Positions 7,347 to 14,016 of a stretch of 14,476 bases of DNA are shown piece by piece. Positions within the stretch are counted from its first letter, which is position 1. Every line of letters starts with the position of its first letter. The position numbers and the translations under genes were made by a program. The notes beneath the pieces were generated by a model. That model was given only the letters and a program-made list of their open reading frames with translations. It had not been told where the DNA came from and made no database searches. This DNA comes from Savagea sp. (GTDB lineage Bacteria; Bacillota; Bacilli; Bacillales_A; Planococcaceae): contig JASLCF010000192.1 of the NCBI GenBank assembly GCA_030146155.1, positions 1 through 14,476 on the forward strand, written 5' to 3'.

Positions 7347-8483
7347 ATGAGAATTGGAATTGTAGGAAATTACGGGAATAATAATAACGGTGATGAAGCG
7401 ATTCTTGCCGGGATTATTACTCAAGTAAAACAATTTTATAACGTTGGAAACGAAGACATCACTGTATTTTCCAACAATCCAAAACAGACTTCTGAGCTTT
7501 ATGGGGTACGAGCGGAACCGCTATACTACCGAAGACCAGCAGCTTCTTTCACATTCTTTCAAACCTTCAGGAAAAATTCAAAAGTTGTTGCCACCTTAGA
7601 TTTGTTAATTATAGGTGGAGGCGGCATTTTAATGGACTTTTATAACCGAGAAGCTCAATTGTTTGGTTCGTATGGGATGATGGCAAGGTTTAATAAAGTA
7701 CCTTATATCGTTTATGGATGCGGGGCAGGCCCAATACGAACGCCTATGGGGAAATGGTTTATTAAAAACTTATTAAAAGGGGCAGATACTGTTTCTGTAC
7801 GCGATTCTGAATCGAAAAAGCTACTTCATTCAATTGGAGTAAAACGTGAGATTCTTGTAATCGGTGACCCTTCTTTCGCATTGTCTTTGAACTGTAAGAG
7901 AGAAAGAAAAAAATTAAAGCGAATTGGCGTAACGGTTGTTCCTTATTATGACAAAAATTACTGGCCAGACCGGGATGATGCGATTTATAAACAATACATT
8001 CATGCGATGGCAGAGAATTTAGACCGAATTATTCAAGAGACAGATGTCACCATTGAATTATTTTCTACCAAGTACCCACACGATGTAGATGTAACGGTTG
8101 ATGTTCTTCAATTAATGCATCATAAAGAGCAGGTGGCTATTAATAAAGAAGATTTGTCACCTGAGCGGTTGCTTGAAATTACGAGCAATCTCGATTTATT
8201 AATAGGGACGAGACTTCACTCTGTTTATCTAGCAGTAAATGCCGAGACACCTGTCCTTGCGATTTCTTATCATACAAAAGTAAAAGATTTTATGGGAATG
8301 GTAGGGCTTGAAGAACGAGTCGTTACGATTCCACAATTATTGGAACAACCCGATATTTTACTTGAAAAAGTTAAGATTTTCCAAAAAGATTATCCATCAG
8401 AAGTGCATCGTGCAAATCAATTAAAGCATCAGATGATTGAGATGGCCGAGCTTGGCGAGAAGCAATTGGAGCCATATCATTAA
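7347..8483 (+). CDS. csaB: CsaB, polysaccharide pyruvyl transferase for SLH anchoring
   Basis: The protein has 378 residues, close to the family's usual length, with no signal peptide or membrane segment, so it acts in the cytoplasm. CsaB moves pyruvate from phosphoenolpyruvate onto a sugar (ManNAc in studied species) of the secondary cell wall polysaccharide; the resulting ketal is the ligand of SLH domains. Recognisable features are the N-terminal MRIGIVGNYGNNNNGDEAIL motif, LLIIGGGGILMD, a YGCGAGPI block, SVRDSESKKLL, IGDPSFAL, and near the C-terminus LIGTRLHS (R289, H291), then AISYHTKVKDFM. The start ATG has AAGGAA 9 bases upstream. It sits between an SLH amidase and flippase genes, with two more SLH enzymes in the window, which strongly supports the CsaB call over other pyruvyl transferases such as capsule enzymes. 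Confidence 0.93.
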   Translation: MRIGIVGNYGNNNNGDEAILAGIITQVKQFYNVGNEDITVFSNNPKQTSELYGVRAEPLYYRRPAASFTFFQTFRKNSKVVATLDLLIIGGGGILMDFYNREAQLFGSYGMMARFNKVPYIVYGCGAGPIRTPMGKWFIKNLLKGADTVSVRDSESKKLLHSIGVKREILVIGDPSFALSLNCKRERKKLKRIGVTVVPYYDKNYWPDRDDAIYKQYIHAMAENLDRIIQETDVTIELFSTKYPHDVDVTVDVLQLMHHKEQVAINKEDLSPERLLEITSNLDLLIGTRLHSVYLAVNAETPVLAISYHTKVKDFMGMVGLEERVVTIPQLLEQPDILLEKVKIFQKDYPSEVHRANQLKHQMIEMAELGEKQLEPYH

Positions 8484-8485
8484 AA

Positions 8486-8549
8486 AGAAAGCCTGAGACA
8501 GAGTATGCAAAATTGTAAAGTGTACAATTTTAATGTCACAGGCTTTTTT
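8486..8549 (+). terminator. Long terminator-like hairpin between csaB and the first flippase
   Basis: GCCTGAGACA (8491-8500) pairs with TGTCACAGGC (8534-8543) with one A-A mismatch. Flanking AAA/TTT extends the stem, and TTTTTT (8544-8549) follows. Inside it AAAATTGTA and TACAATTTT form a second perfect 9-bp hairpin. It starts just after the csaB stop. Only 21 bases separate its T-tract from the next ATG and I see no clear promoter there, so it may act as a partial terminator that sets csaB:flippase ratios. Confidence 0.82.
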
Positions 8550-8557
8550 GTTGTTAG

Positions 8558-8564
8558 AAGGGAG
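8558..8564 (+). promoter_or_regulatory. Ribosome binding site fixing the flippase start at 8571
   Basis: AAGGGAG lies 6 bases before ATG 8571. An in-frame ATG at 8505 lies inside the terminator hairpin, has no ribosome binding site and would add 22 residues unlike the family, so it is rejected as the start. Confidence 0.8.
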
Positions 8565-8570
8565 ATTAAG

Positions 8571-9872
8571 ATGAGTAGACTATTCCGTATCATTGGTGCA
8601 GTAACCCTCATTAATATTTTTGCTCGTGTCTTTAGTTTTGTACGTGAAATTGTCATTGCTGGACAGTACGGGACGTCTTATCAAGCAGATGCCATTATTT
8701 CAGCGTATACGTTACCTAACTTTTTTTATTTGGTAATAGGCGGTGCTTTTACAACCGCTTTTATCTCCATTTATCACTCCAAAAATTATGATAAACAACG
8801 CTATAGTCGAACTGTCTTCACGTTATTAACAATTGTAAGTGGGCTTGTGGTAATTGGTTCTTTACTTTTTGCACAAGATTTAATGCGTGTGATGGTGAAT
8901 GAAGACATCGAGGCGAGTGTTCAATTAACGACAATTCTATTTTATTGGATGATGCCGTCAACGATTTTCCTTATTTTATCCACTTTTATTAGTGGTATTT
9001 TAAATGTGCACGATGAATTTAAAAGCTCAAGTGTTGGTGTATTACTCTATAATTTGCTCTTTTTAATCATTGCTGTTGTCTTATCGTTAGTTTATGGTCC
9101 TATCGGTTATGGAATAGGCGCTTTATTTGCGGCTGTGGGCATGTTTATCTATTTATGGCGTGAGATGAAACGAACAACACCTATCCGTTTATCGTTGTCT
9201 TATCACAAGCAAACAGGTGCGAAAGAAGTTTGGTTGCTAGCTTTACCTATTTTATTTGGTGGTGCGACCATGCAATTTTATTTCGTTATTCATCGAGTCG
9301 TTTCTGCTCAATTGGGAGAAGGCGCTATTTCTAGTGTGAACTATGCCTCAAAATTAACCAGTTTCCCACAGGCTATTTTAATGACAGCTGTCACTACTGT
9401 GATTTACCCTCTATTAAGTAAAAAGTTAAAGGAGAATCAAGAGCAAGAAGTTCATAAGCTCTTTAAAAAAGGCCTTTTGATGATTTTCGCTCTTATTTTA
9501 CCAGCGACCCTTGTTGCTTATTGGTTAGCAGAACCAATTATTCAGCTCATCTATGGGTACGGAAAGTTCGAAGCATTATCCATTGCTCAGACGGTTCCTT
9601 TGTTTCAAGTATTTGCAGGATCGATGTTTTTCCTAGCAGCCAATACCTTTATTACGCGTTTTTATTACGCACAAGGCAATTCAATCGCTCCTGTTTTATT
9701 TAGTCTAGTCACTGTATTCGGCATTAATTTGGCGGTTATTTGGACGCTCATTGAGACACAGGGAGCGGTAGCGATTGCTTATGGAACATTAATCAGCGCA
9801 GCGATTAACTTTGTGCTACTCTACCTTTATTATCATTGGAAATATCATCGAAAAAGCGTGCTCGAACAATGA
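8571..9872 (+). CDS. MurJ/MviN-family lipid-linked precursor flippase (first paralogue, short)
   Basis: The protein has 433 residues, shorter than the roughly 500 usual for MurJ, with about 12 apparent membrane segments. MurJ flips lipid-linked cell wall precursors to the outer face of the membrane. The N-terminus carries the family signature ARVFSFVREIVIAGQYGTS: R19, R25 and D40 match E. coli MurJ R18, R24 and D39, and LPN (48-50) is kept. The position of E. coli R52 is not arginine. The YADRLMEFP block reads YASKLTSFP (258-266), so R270 is K261 and E273 is Ser. IYGYGKF near the end of the conserved region also fits the family. The substrate could be lipid II or the lipid-linked unit of the secondary wall polysaccharide; csaB immediately upstream favours the latter, as inference. 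The hairpin between the two genes limits but does not exclude co-transcription. Its TGA lies in the loop of the downstream terminator. Confidence 0.85.
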   Translation: MSRLFRIIGAVTLINIFARVFSFVREIVIAGQYGTSYQADAIISAYTLPNFFYLVIGGAFTTAFISIYHSKNYDKQRYSRTVFTLLTIVSGLVVIGSLLFAQDLMRVMVNEDIEASVQLTTILFYWMMPSTIFLILSTFISGILNVHDEFKSSSVGVLLYNLLFLIIAVVLSLVYGPIGYGIGALFAAVGMFIYLWREMKRTTPIRLSLSYHKQTGAKEVWLLALPILFGGATMQFYFVIHRVVSAQLGEGAISSVNYASKLTSFPQAILMTAVTTVIYPLLSKKLKENQEQEVHKLFKKGLLMIFALILPATLVAYWLAEPIIQLIYGYGKFEALSIAQTVPLFQVFAGSMFFLAANTFITRFYYAQGNSIAPVLFSLVTVFGINLAVIWTLIETQGAVAIAYGTLISAAINFVLLYLYYHWKYHRKSVLEQ

Positions 9873-9893
9873 AAATTGTTGAGCACGCTTTTA
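9852..9893. terminator. Bidirectional terminator shared by the two convergent flippase genes
   Basis: AAAAGCGTGCTC pairs with GAGCACGCTTTT. The stem continues through AACAAT/ATTGTT past a single bulged G, closing on loop GAAA. A and T runs flank both sides. The TGA stop codon of the plus-strand gene (9870-9872) falls at the stem/loop boundary, and the minus-strand stop begins 2 bases beyond the hairpin. Confidence 0.9.
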
Positions 9894-9894
9894 T

Positions 9895-11415
9895 TTATTC
9901 GATAGGAGGTTGTTTCGAAAGAATCATTTTAACGTATTGATTTCGGAAAAGGAGCATGACTGCAAAGTAAATGACAATGCCAATCAAGGCTACGATAAGG
10001 ATATGGAAGACGGCATGCAATGACTGAAGTGGCATTACTTGTTCGATCCAACGAATCCCTAAAATCATGACTGTCGTAGCAATAAATACTTGTACTGTAT
10101 TCCAAATTAATTTTTTATAATCTAATCCATTCACTAATTTTGAAAAAGTAAAGAATGTAACTGTTGAATAGAGTAATGCAACGAGAGATGCTGAAAGTGC
10201 AATTCCTGTTGCTCCGAACTGGCTGGATAAATACCAATTCGATAGGATATTAATGAAGATGGAGATCAGTCCAATTCTCATCATGTAATGTCCTTTTTCT
10301 AATGTATAAAAGCCTTTGGCAATGACAGCTTGAATCGAATAAAAGAAAGTAGATCCAATGTAAAGGATGGAGAAATAAGAAACGGCTTTTGTTGTTTCTG
10401 CTGTGAAGGCTCCCCGTTCATAAATCACTTTGACTAACTCTGGCATTAAAAGGACCATCCCTGCAATTGCAGGTGTTAAAAATAAGAGCATAAACAAGAT
10501 ACCGCTCTCTATTCCTTTTTTGAAACGATCGAACTGTTTTTTATTATAAGCTTCCGCAATTAAAGGGAAAACTAGTGTAGCAATTGTCACCGCAAAGATG
10601 GCTTGTGGAATATTTACGAGACGGAATGCATAGTTAAGTGTAGCAACAATTCCTTCGTCATCAATTTTTGCAGCGAAGAAGATGTTCACAGCTAAGTTAA
10701 TTTGTCCAACAGCTACGGTGAGTCCGACAGGCCAGAAGATGCCATAAAATTCTTTCACTTCATCTCGATCAATTCGTTGCTTCCAATTGATGAATTGGCT
10801 AGGCTTTGTATAGAAAAGTTTGATTAAAAAGCTAATAATCGTACCTACAAGATAGCCTATAGGGATGGATAAAATACCAAGCGTTTCATGGAGAAATAAG
10901 CCAAACAAGATGGTTGAAAGAACAACACTTGTTTGAGAAAAAACTGAGAATGAAAACTTTTTATTAGCGTCAAAGTATCCCTCGTAGACAGCATTCACAC
11001 CGACAAAGATAAGAGATGCAAAATATAAACTTGCGGTGATGACTCCAATTTGCATGCCATACTCATATTTTTCAAAACTTGGATAAAAGATATTCATAAT
11101 CGGCGAGGACAGAAGTATTCCGATAATCGCTACAATGGTTGAAAAAATAAAGGTCGATTTCACGATATTGGTGAGGTGGGATTTACCTTGCCCCAATTGA
11201 TTATATTTAAAATAACTAGGTAAAAACGCTTCTTTCATTCCAGTCAATAAGAATAGAACAAGTGCGTTTGGAATCGTCATAGCGGCAAAGTATACACTCG
11301 ATTCGTAGGAATCACCAAAAAACCTTGCAATTACCACGTCTCGAATCATGCTCGAAAACTTTAATATGAAGGTAGATAGAAGGAATATAATAGACGTAAC
11401 TTTCATTTTATTCAT
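9895..11415 (-). CDS. MurJ/MviN-family lipid-linked precursor flippase (second paralogue)
   Basis: The protein has 506 residues from ATG 11415, the usual MurJ length, with about 14 apparent membrane segments. Family signatures are SSMIRDVVIARFFGDS (R25 equals E. coli R24), TIPN (47-50), YAFRLVNIP (262-270; R265 equals E. coli R270) and the hallmark IYERGAFT (331-338). Differences from E. coli MurJ are K19 for R18, S40 for D39 and Asn for E273. Its set of conserved residues thus differs from that of the convergent paralogue. It may flip lipid II or a polysaccharide precursor; sequence alone does not decide. The longer reading frame begins at ATG 11472, but that lies at the expected transcription start of a strong promoter and lacks a ribosome binding site. 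ATG 11415 has AGGCGGG 8 bases upstream and gives a normal N-terminus. The gene is divergent from the nucleotidase gene. Confidence 0.86.
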   Translation of the reverse strand: MNKMKVTSIIFLLSTFILKFSSMIRDVVIARFFGDSYESSVYFAAMTIPNALVLFLLTGMKEAFLPSYFKYNQLGQGKSHLTNIVKSTFIFSTIVAIIGILLSSPIMNIFYPSFEKYEYGMQIGVITASLYFASLIFVGVNAVYEGYFDANKKFSFSVFSQTSVVLSTILFGLFLHETLGILSIPIGYLVGTIISFLIKLFYTKPSQFINWKQRIDRDEVKEFYGIFWPVGLTVAVGQINLAVNIFFAAKIDDEGIVATLNYAFRLVNIPQAIFAVTIATLVFPLIAEAYNKKQFDRFKKGIESGILFMLLFLTPAIAGMVLLMPELVKVIYERGAFTAETTKAVSYFSILYIGSTFFYSIQAVIAKGFYTLEKGHYMMRIGLISIFINILSNWYLSSQFGATGIALSASLVALLYSTVTFFTFSKLVNGLDYKKLIWNTVQVFIATTVMILGIRWIEQVMPLQSLHAVFHILIVALIGIVIYFAVMLLFRNQYVKMILSKQPPIE

Positions 11416-11423
11416 AGTGCAAA

Positions 11424-11430
11424 CCCGCCT
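11424..11430 (-). promoter_or_regulatory. Ribosome binding site fixing the second flippase start at 11415
   Basis: On the minus strand AGGCGGG lies 8 bases before ATG (11415-11413). It resembles the AAGGCGG site before the TTG at 3167. Confidence 0.6.
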
Positions 11431-11475
11431 AAATGGATATAATGTTAAAACCAAAAATTCGTATAATATCAAACA

Positions 11476-11504
11476 ATTATAGCATAGAATACATGGAGTG
11501 TCAG
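11476..11504 (-). promoter_or_regulatory. Strong sigma-A type promoter of the second flippase gene
   Basis: On the minus strand CTGACA (11504-11499), a 17-bp spacer and TATAAT (11481-11476) with an extended TGC just before it make a near-consensus vegetative promoter. Transcription should begin near 11469, giving a leader of about 50 bases before ATG 11415. Confidence 0.78.
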
Positions 11505-11551
11505 ATTGTCTAGTCGGTTTTTTTCATCAAAGTAAAAAAGGACGGAAAAAA

Positions 11552-11597
11552 TTTACTAAACATTTACGTTTCTTTAATAAAATCCAAGTATTATAAA
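11552..11597 (+). promoter_or_regulatory. Possible PhoP boxes and promoter upstream of the nucleotidase
   Basis: TTTACT (11552), TTTACG (11563) and TTAATA (11574) are spaced exactly 11 bp apart, resembling TT(A/T/C)ACA PhoP half-sites in Bacillus. TATAAA (11592-11597) lies 12 bases after the third repeat and would place the boxes at about -25 to -52 of a start near 11604, typical PhoP geometry. The match is imperfect and the region is AT-rich, so this is a candidate only. Confidence 0.35.
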
Positions 11598-11630
11598 GAT
11601 AAGATTGAGTTGTATTCCTTTTATCTGTAC

Positions 11631-11636
11631 TATAAT
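11631..11636 (+). promoter_or_regulatory. -10 element of a likely promoter for the nucleotidase gene
   Basis: A perfect TATAAT lies 34 bases before the TTG start at 11671. The -35 region is weak (TTGTAT at 11610 with a 15-bp spacer, or TTGAGT at 11605 with 20). Transcription starting near 11643 would exclude the in-frame TTG at 11605 as the translation start. Confidence 0.5.
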
Positions 11637-11657
11637 AGTAGTACGTAAAACTAATTT

Positions 11658-11664
11658 GGAGGGG
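11658..11664 (+). promoter_or_regulatory. Ribosome binding site fixing the TTG start at 11671
   Basis: GGAGGGG is a strong site. Its GGAGG core ends 8 bases before TTG 11671 and 14 bases before ATG 11677. TTG is therefore preferred, though the two starts differ by only two residues. Confidence 0.7.
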
Positions 11665-11670
11665 TTTATT

Positions 11671-13851
11671 TTGAAAATGAACAAAGTGTCTAAAGTAGTA
11701 GCTTCATCCCTAGCTGTGAGTGTATTAGTCCCTTTTGCGGTCGCCGATGCAAGTACAGATTTTAAAGATGTGAGAAAAGACAGTTCCTTCTATTCGTATG
11801 TGAAAGAATTAACAGAACGTGGAATCGTTAGCGGATATGAGGACGGTACGTTCAAACCTTTTAAAGAAGCTAACCGTGCACAAGCTGCGAAAATTATTTA
11901 TGGCTTAGTAGGTAATGATCAAGTAACTTTAGCTAATCCTGAGTTTAAAGATGTTAGCCCAGAGAAAGATTATTATGAAGCCGTTGCTTTTCTAGCTCAA
12001 GCAGGTATTATTACCACAAAAAATGAAAAATTTAATCCTTACCAACCAGTTACTCGTTCACAGTTTTCTAAAATGTTAGTGAAGGCATTTGATTTAAGAC
12101 AACAAGGTGAAGTCAAATTGCCTTTTGAAGATGTGAAAGCAGGCAGTGAAGTAGAAGAGCATGTGAAAGTGTTATTTGAAAATGAAATCATTCAAGGAAC
12201 TTCAAAAATTACTTTCTCACCAGCTGCCAACTTAAGCCGTTCTCAACTGGCTAAAATGATTGTATTAGCTGAAAAGAAACAAGAGAAATACGATTTAACA
12301 GTGATGCATACCAACGATACACATGCACGCGTTGAGATGGCTCCACAACGCTTAACTGCAGTGAATGAAGTACGTACACTAAAACCGAACAGTCTGTTAT
12401 TAGATGGCGGAGACGTGTTCACAGGAACGCTATACTTCAATGAATTCACAGGAGAACCAGATGTTGAGTTTATGAACATGATGGGGTACAATGCAATGAC
12501 TTTTGGTAACCACGAATTTGACTTAGGTTCAAGTCCAGAGGGGCATAAAGCATTAGCTGAATTTGTTGAAAAAGCAAACTTTAGTATGCTCGCAGGGAAT
12601 ATTGATTTCTCAGGAGATCCTTTATTTAAAGATTTAATTGAAGGAAAAGATGCGAAAATTAAGCCGTATATCATCGAAGAAGTCAATGGGGAGAAATATG
12701 GTATCTTTGGTTTAACAACACCAGATACAGCTGGAATTTCTAGCCCAGGTGAAGTGAAGTTTGCAGAAGACTATATTGCAGAAGCGAAGAAAATTGTCGC
12801 TGAACTGGAAGCACAAGGCATTAACCGTATTATTGCAGTGACACATATTGGGAACGAAGCGATTGAAGGCACTGCCAATGACCAAGCGTTAGCTGCAGGT
12901 GTACCTGAGATTGATATTATTGTTGGAGGGCACAGTCACTCAAAAGTAGAGCCCCCGCAAAAAGTGGATAATGGAAAACATGGTCCGACAATCATCGTTC
13001 AAGCCAATGAGTACAGTAAATATTTAGGTACATTAGATGTTTCATTTGATGGCAATGGTGTTATTACAAAACATCGTGGCGAATTAATTGAAGTAGCGAA
13101 GAAAGCACCAAATGCAGATGCATTAAAAGTGTTGAAGCCATACAAAGAGCAAGTTGAAAAGAAAATGAATGAAAAAATTGGTGTAACTTTAAAAACAACA
13201 TTAACGAACCCACGTGGAACACCAATCAGCGTTCGTTCTCACGAAACAGCTTTAGGCAATATCATCACAGATGGGATGCTGGCAAAAGCGAAGCAATTAG
13301 AAGGTGAAAATGCAGAGCGCCCAACGATTTTCGCTATGCAAAACGGTGGAGGCATTCGTGTGCCGATTGAAGCGGGTGAAGTGACGACAGGTCAAATTAT
13401 TGCTGTCCTTCCATTCGGAAATACATTGGCACATGTGTCATTAACAGGTAAAGAAATTAAAGAAGTCTTTGAACATTCATTCGCAAAATTCCCTGAAGAA
13501 GAGGGTGGGTTCTTGCATATCGCTGGTGGTAAAGTTGAAGTAGATACTTCTCAACCTAGCGGTGAGCGTGTCATCAGCGTTTCTTACGAAGGAAAAGATG
13601 GCGAGTGGGTTGCACTTGATTTAACAAACAATGAAGAGTTATTTAAAATTGCGACAAACGCTTTCACAGCTAAAGGCGGAGACGCGTATACGACGTTAGG
13701 TAAGGCGTATGAAGAAGGACGCGGTGGTGACTATGGAGATAGTGAAGCGGACTGGGAAAACTTACGTAACCGTTTAGTTTACCTGCAAGAGAACAACATT
13801 GAAATTACAGATCAACCTAAAGGACGTATCATCGATAAAAACCAAAAGTAA
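11671..13851 (+). CDS. Secreted 5'-nucleotidase-family metallophosphoesterase with three SLH domains
   Basis: The protein has 726 residues from TTG. A signal peptide (basic MKMNKVSK, hydrophobic core, likely cut near ADA27) is followed by three SLH domains starting at F31, F92 and F152, a calcineurin-like phosphoesterase domain (about 208-460) and a 5_nucleotid_C domain (about 505-680). Metal and catalytic residues of the UshA/YfkN family are present: D216 and H218 in HTNDTHAR, D248 in DGGD, N280 and H281 in GNHEFD with D284 as dyad partner, H392 in THIG, and H421 and H423 in GGHSH. Substrate-site landmarks QNGGGIR (557-563) and NAFTAKGGDAY (663-673) are kept. It should remove phosphate from nucleotides, or related phosphate esters, at the cell surface; exact substrates cannot be read from sequence. 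The SLH motifs are ANRAQ, VTRSQ and LSRSQ. SLH comes before the enzyme here but after it in the glycosidase at 3167. The gene is monocistronic. Confidence 0.94.
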   Translation: MKMNKVSKVVASSLAVSVLVPFAVADASTDFKDVRKDSSFYSYVKELTERGIVSGYEDGTFKPFKEANRAQAAKIIYGLVGNDQVTLANPEFKDVSPEKDYYEAVAFLAQAGIITTKNEKFNPYQPVTRSQFSKMLVKAFDLRQQGEVKLPFEDVKAGSEVEEHVKVLFENEIIQGTSKITFSPAANLSRSQLAKMIVLAEKKQEKYDLTVMHTNDTHARVEMAPQRLTAVNEVRTLKPNSLLLDGGDVFTGTLYFNEFTGEPDVEFMNMMGYNAMTFGNHEFDLGSSPEGHKALAEFVEKANFSMLAGNIDFSGDPLFKDLIEGKDAKIKPYIIEEVNGEKYGIFGLTTPDTAGISSPGEVKFAEDYIAEAKKIVAELEAQGINRIIAVTHIGNEAIEGTANDQALAAGVPEIDIIVGGHSHSKVEPPQKVDNGKHGPTIIVQANEYSKYLGTLDVSFDGNGVITKHRGELIEVAKKAPNADALKVLKPYKEQVEKKMNEKIGVTLKTTLTNPRGTPISVRSHETALGNIITDGMLAKAKQLEGENAERPTIFAMQNGGGIRVPIEAGEVTTGQIIAVLPFGNTLAHVSLTGKEIKEVFEHSFAKFPEEEGGFLHIAGGKVEVDTSQPSGERVISVSYEGKDGEWVALDLTNNEELFKIATNAFTAKGGDAYTTLGKAYEEGRGGDYGDSEADWENLRNRLVYLQENNIEITDQPKGRIIDKNQK

Positions 13852-13864
13852 AGAATAAAGGCGG

Positions 13865-13898
13865 GACTACTTTGTCATGAGGCAGAGTAGTCTTTTTT
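13865..13898 (+). terminator. Intrinsic terminator of the nucleotidase gene
   Basis: GACTACTTTG (13865-13874) pairs with CAGAGTAGTC (13883-13892) with one G-U pair and loop TCATGAGG, followed by TTTTTT (13893-13898). It begins 14 bases after the stop codon. Confidence 0.88.
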
Positions 13899-14016
13899 AT
13901 TGAATGCGTTGGATTAAAATCGTCAGAATAATTCATTAATTTAAACGAATCCCTTTTTATTTGTAGGAAAACGTCGTATACTGGTTGAGAACTAACAAAA
14001 CAAGGGGGGAATTGGG

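Noticed and set aside
8505..8570. 22-residue N-terminal extension of the first flippase
   Set aside because: It overlaps the terminator hairpin, lacks a ribosome binding site and does not resemble MurJ N-termini; ATG 8571 has AAGGGAG 6 bases upstream.
11416..11472. 19-residue N-terminal extension of the second flippase
   Set aside because: The ATG at 11472 lies at the predicted transcription start of the promoter at 11504-11476 and has no ribosome binding site.
11605..11670. 22-residue N-terminal extension of the nucleotidase from TTG 11605
   Set aside because: It runs through the TATAAT at 11631-11636 and would put odd residues before a normal signal peptide; TTG 11671 has a strong ribosome binding site.
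12243..12686. 147-codon open frame on the minus strand inside the nucleotidase gene
   Set aside because: It is antisense to highly conserved metallophosphoesterase sequence, with no ribosome site or recognisable family; a shadow frame.
13967..13990. ECF-sigma-type promoter before the C26 hydrolase (CGTCGTATA)
   Set aside because: No matching AAC-type -35 at the right spacing, and no clear sigma-A alternative.
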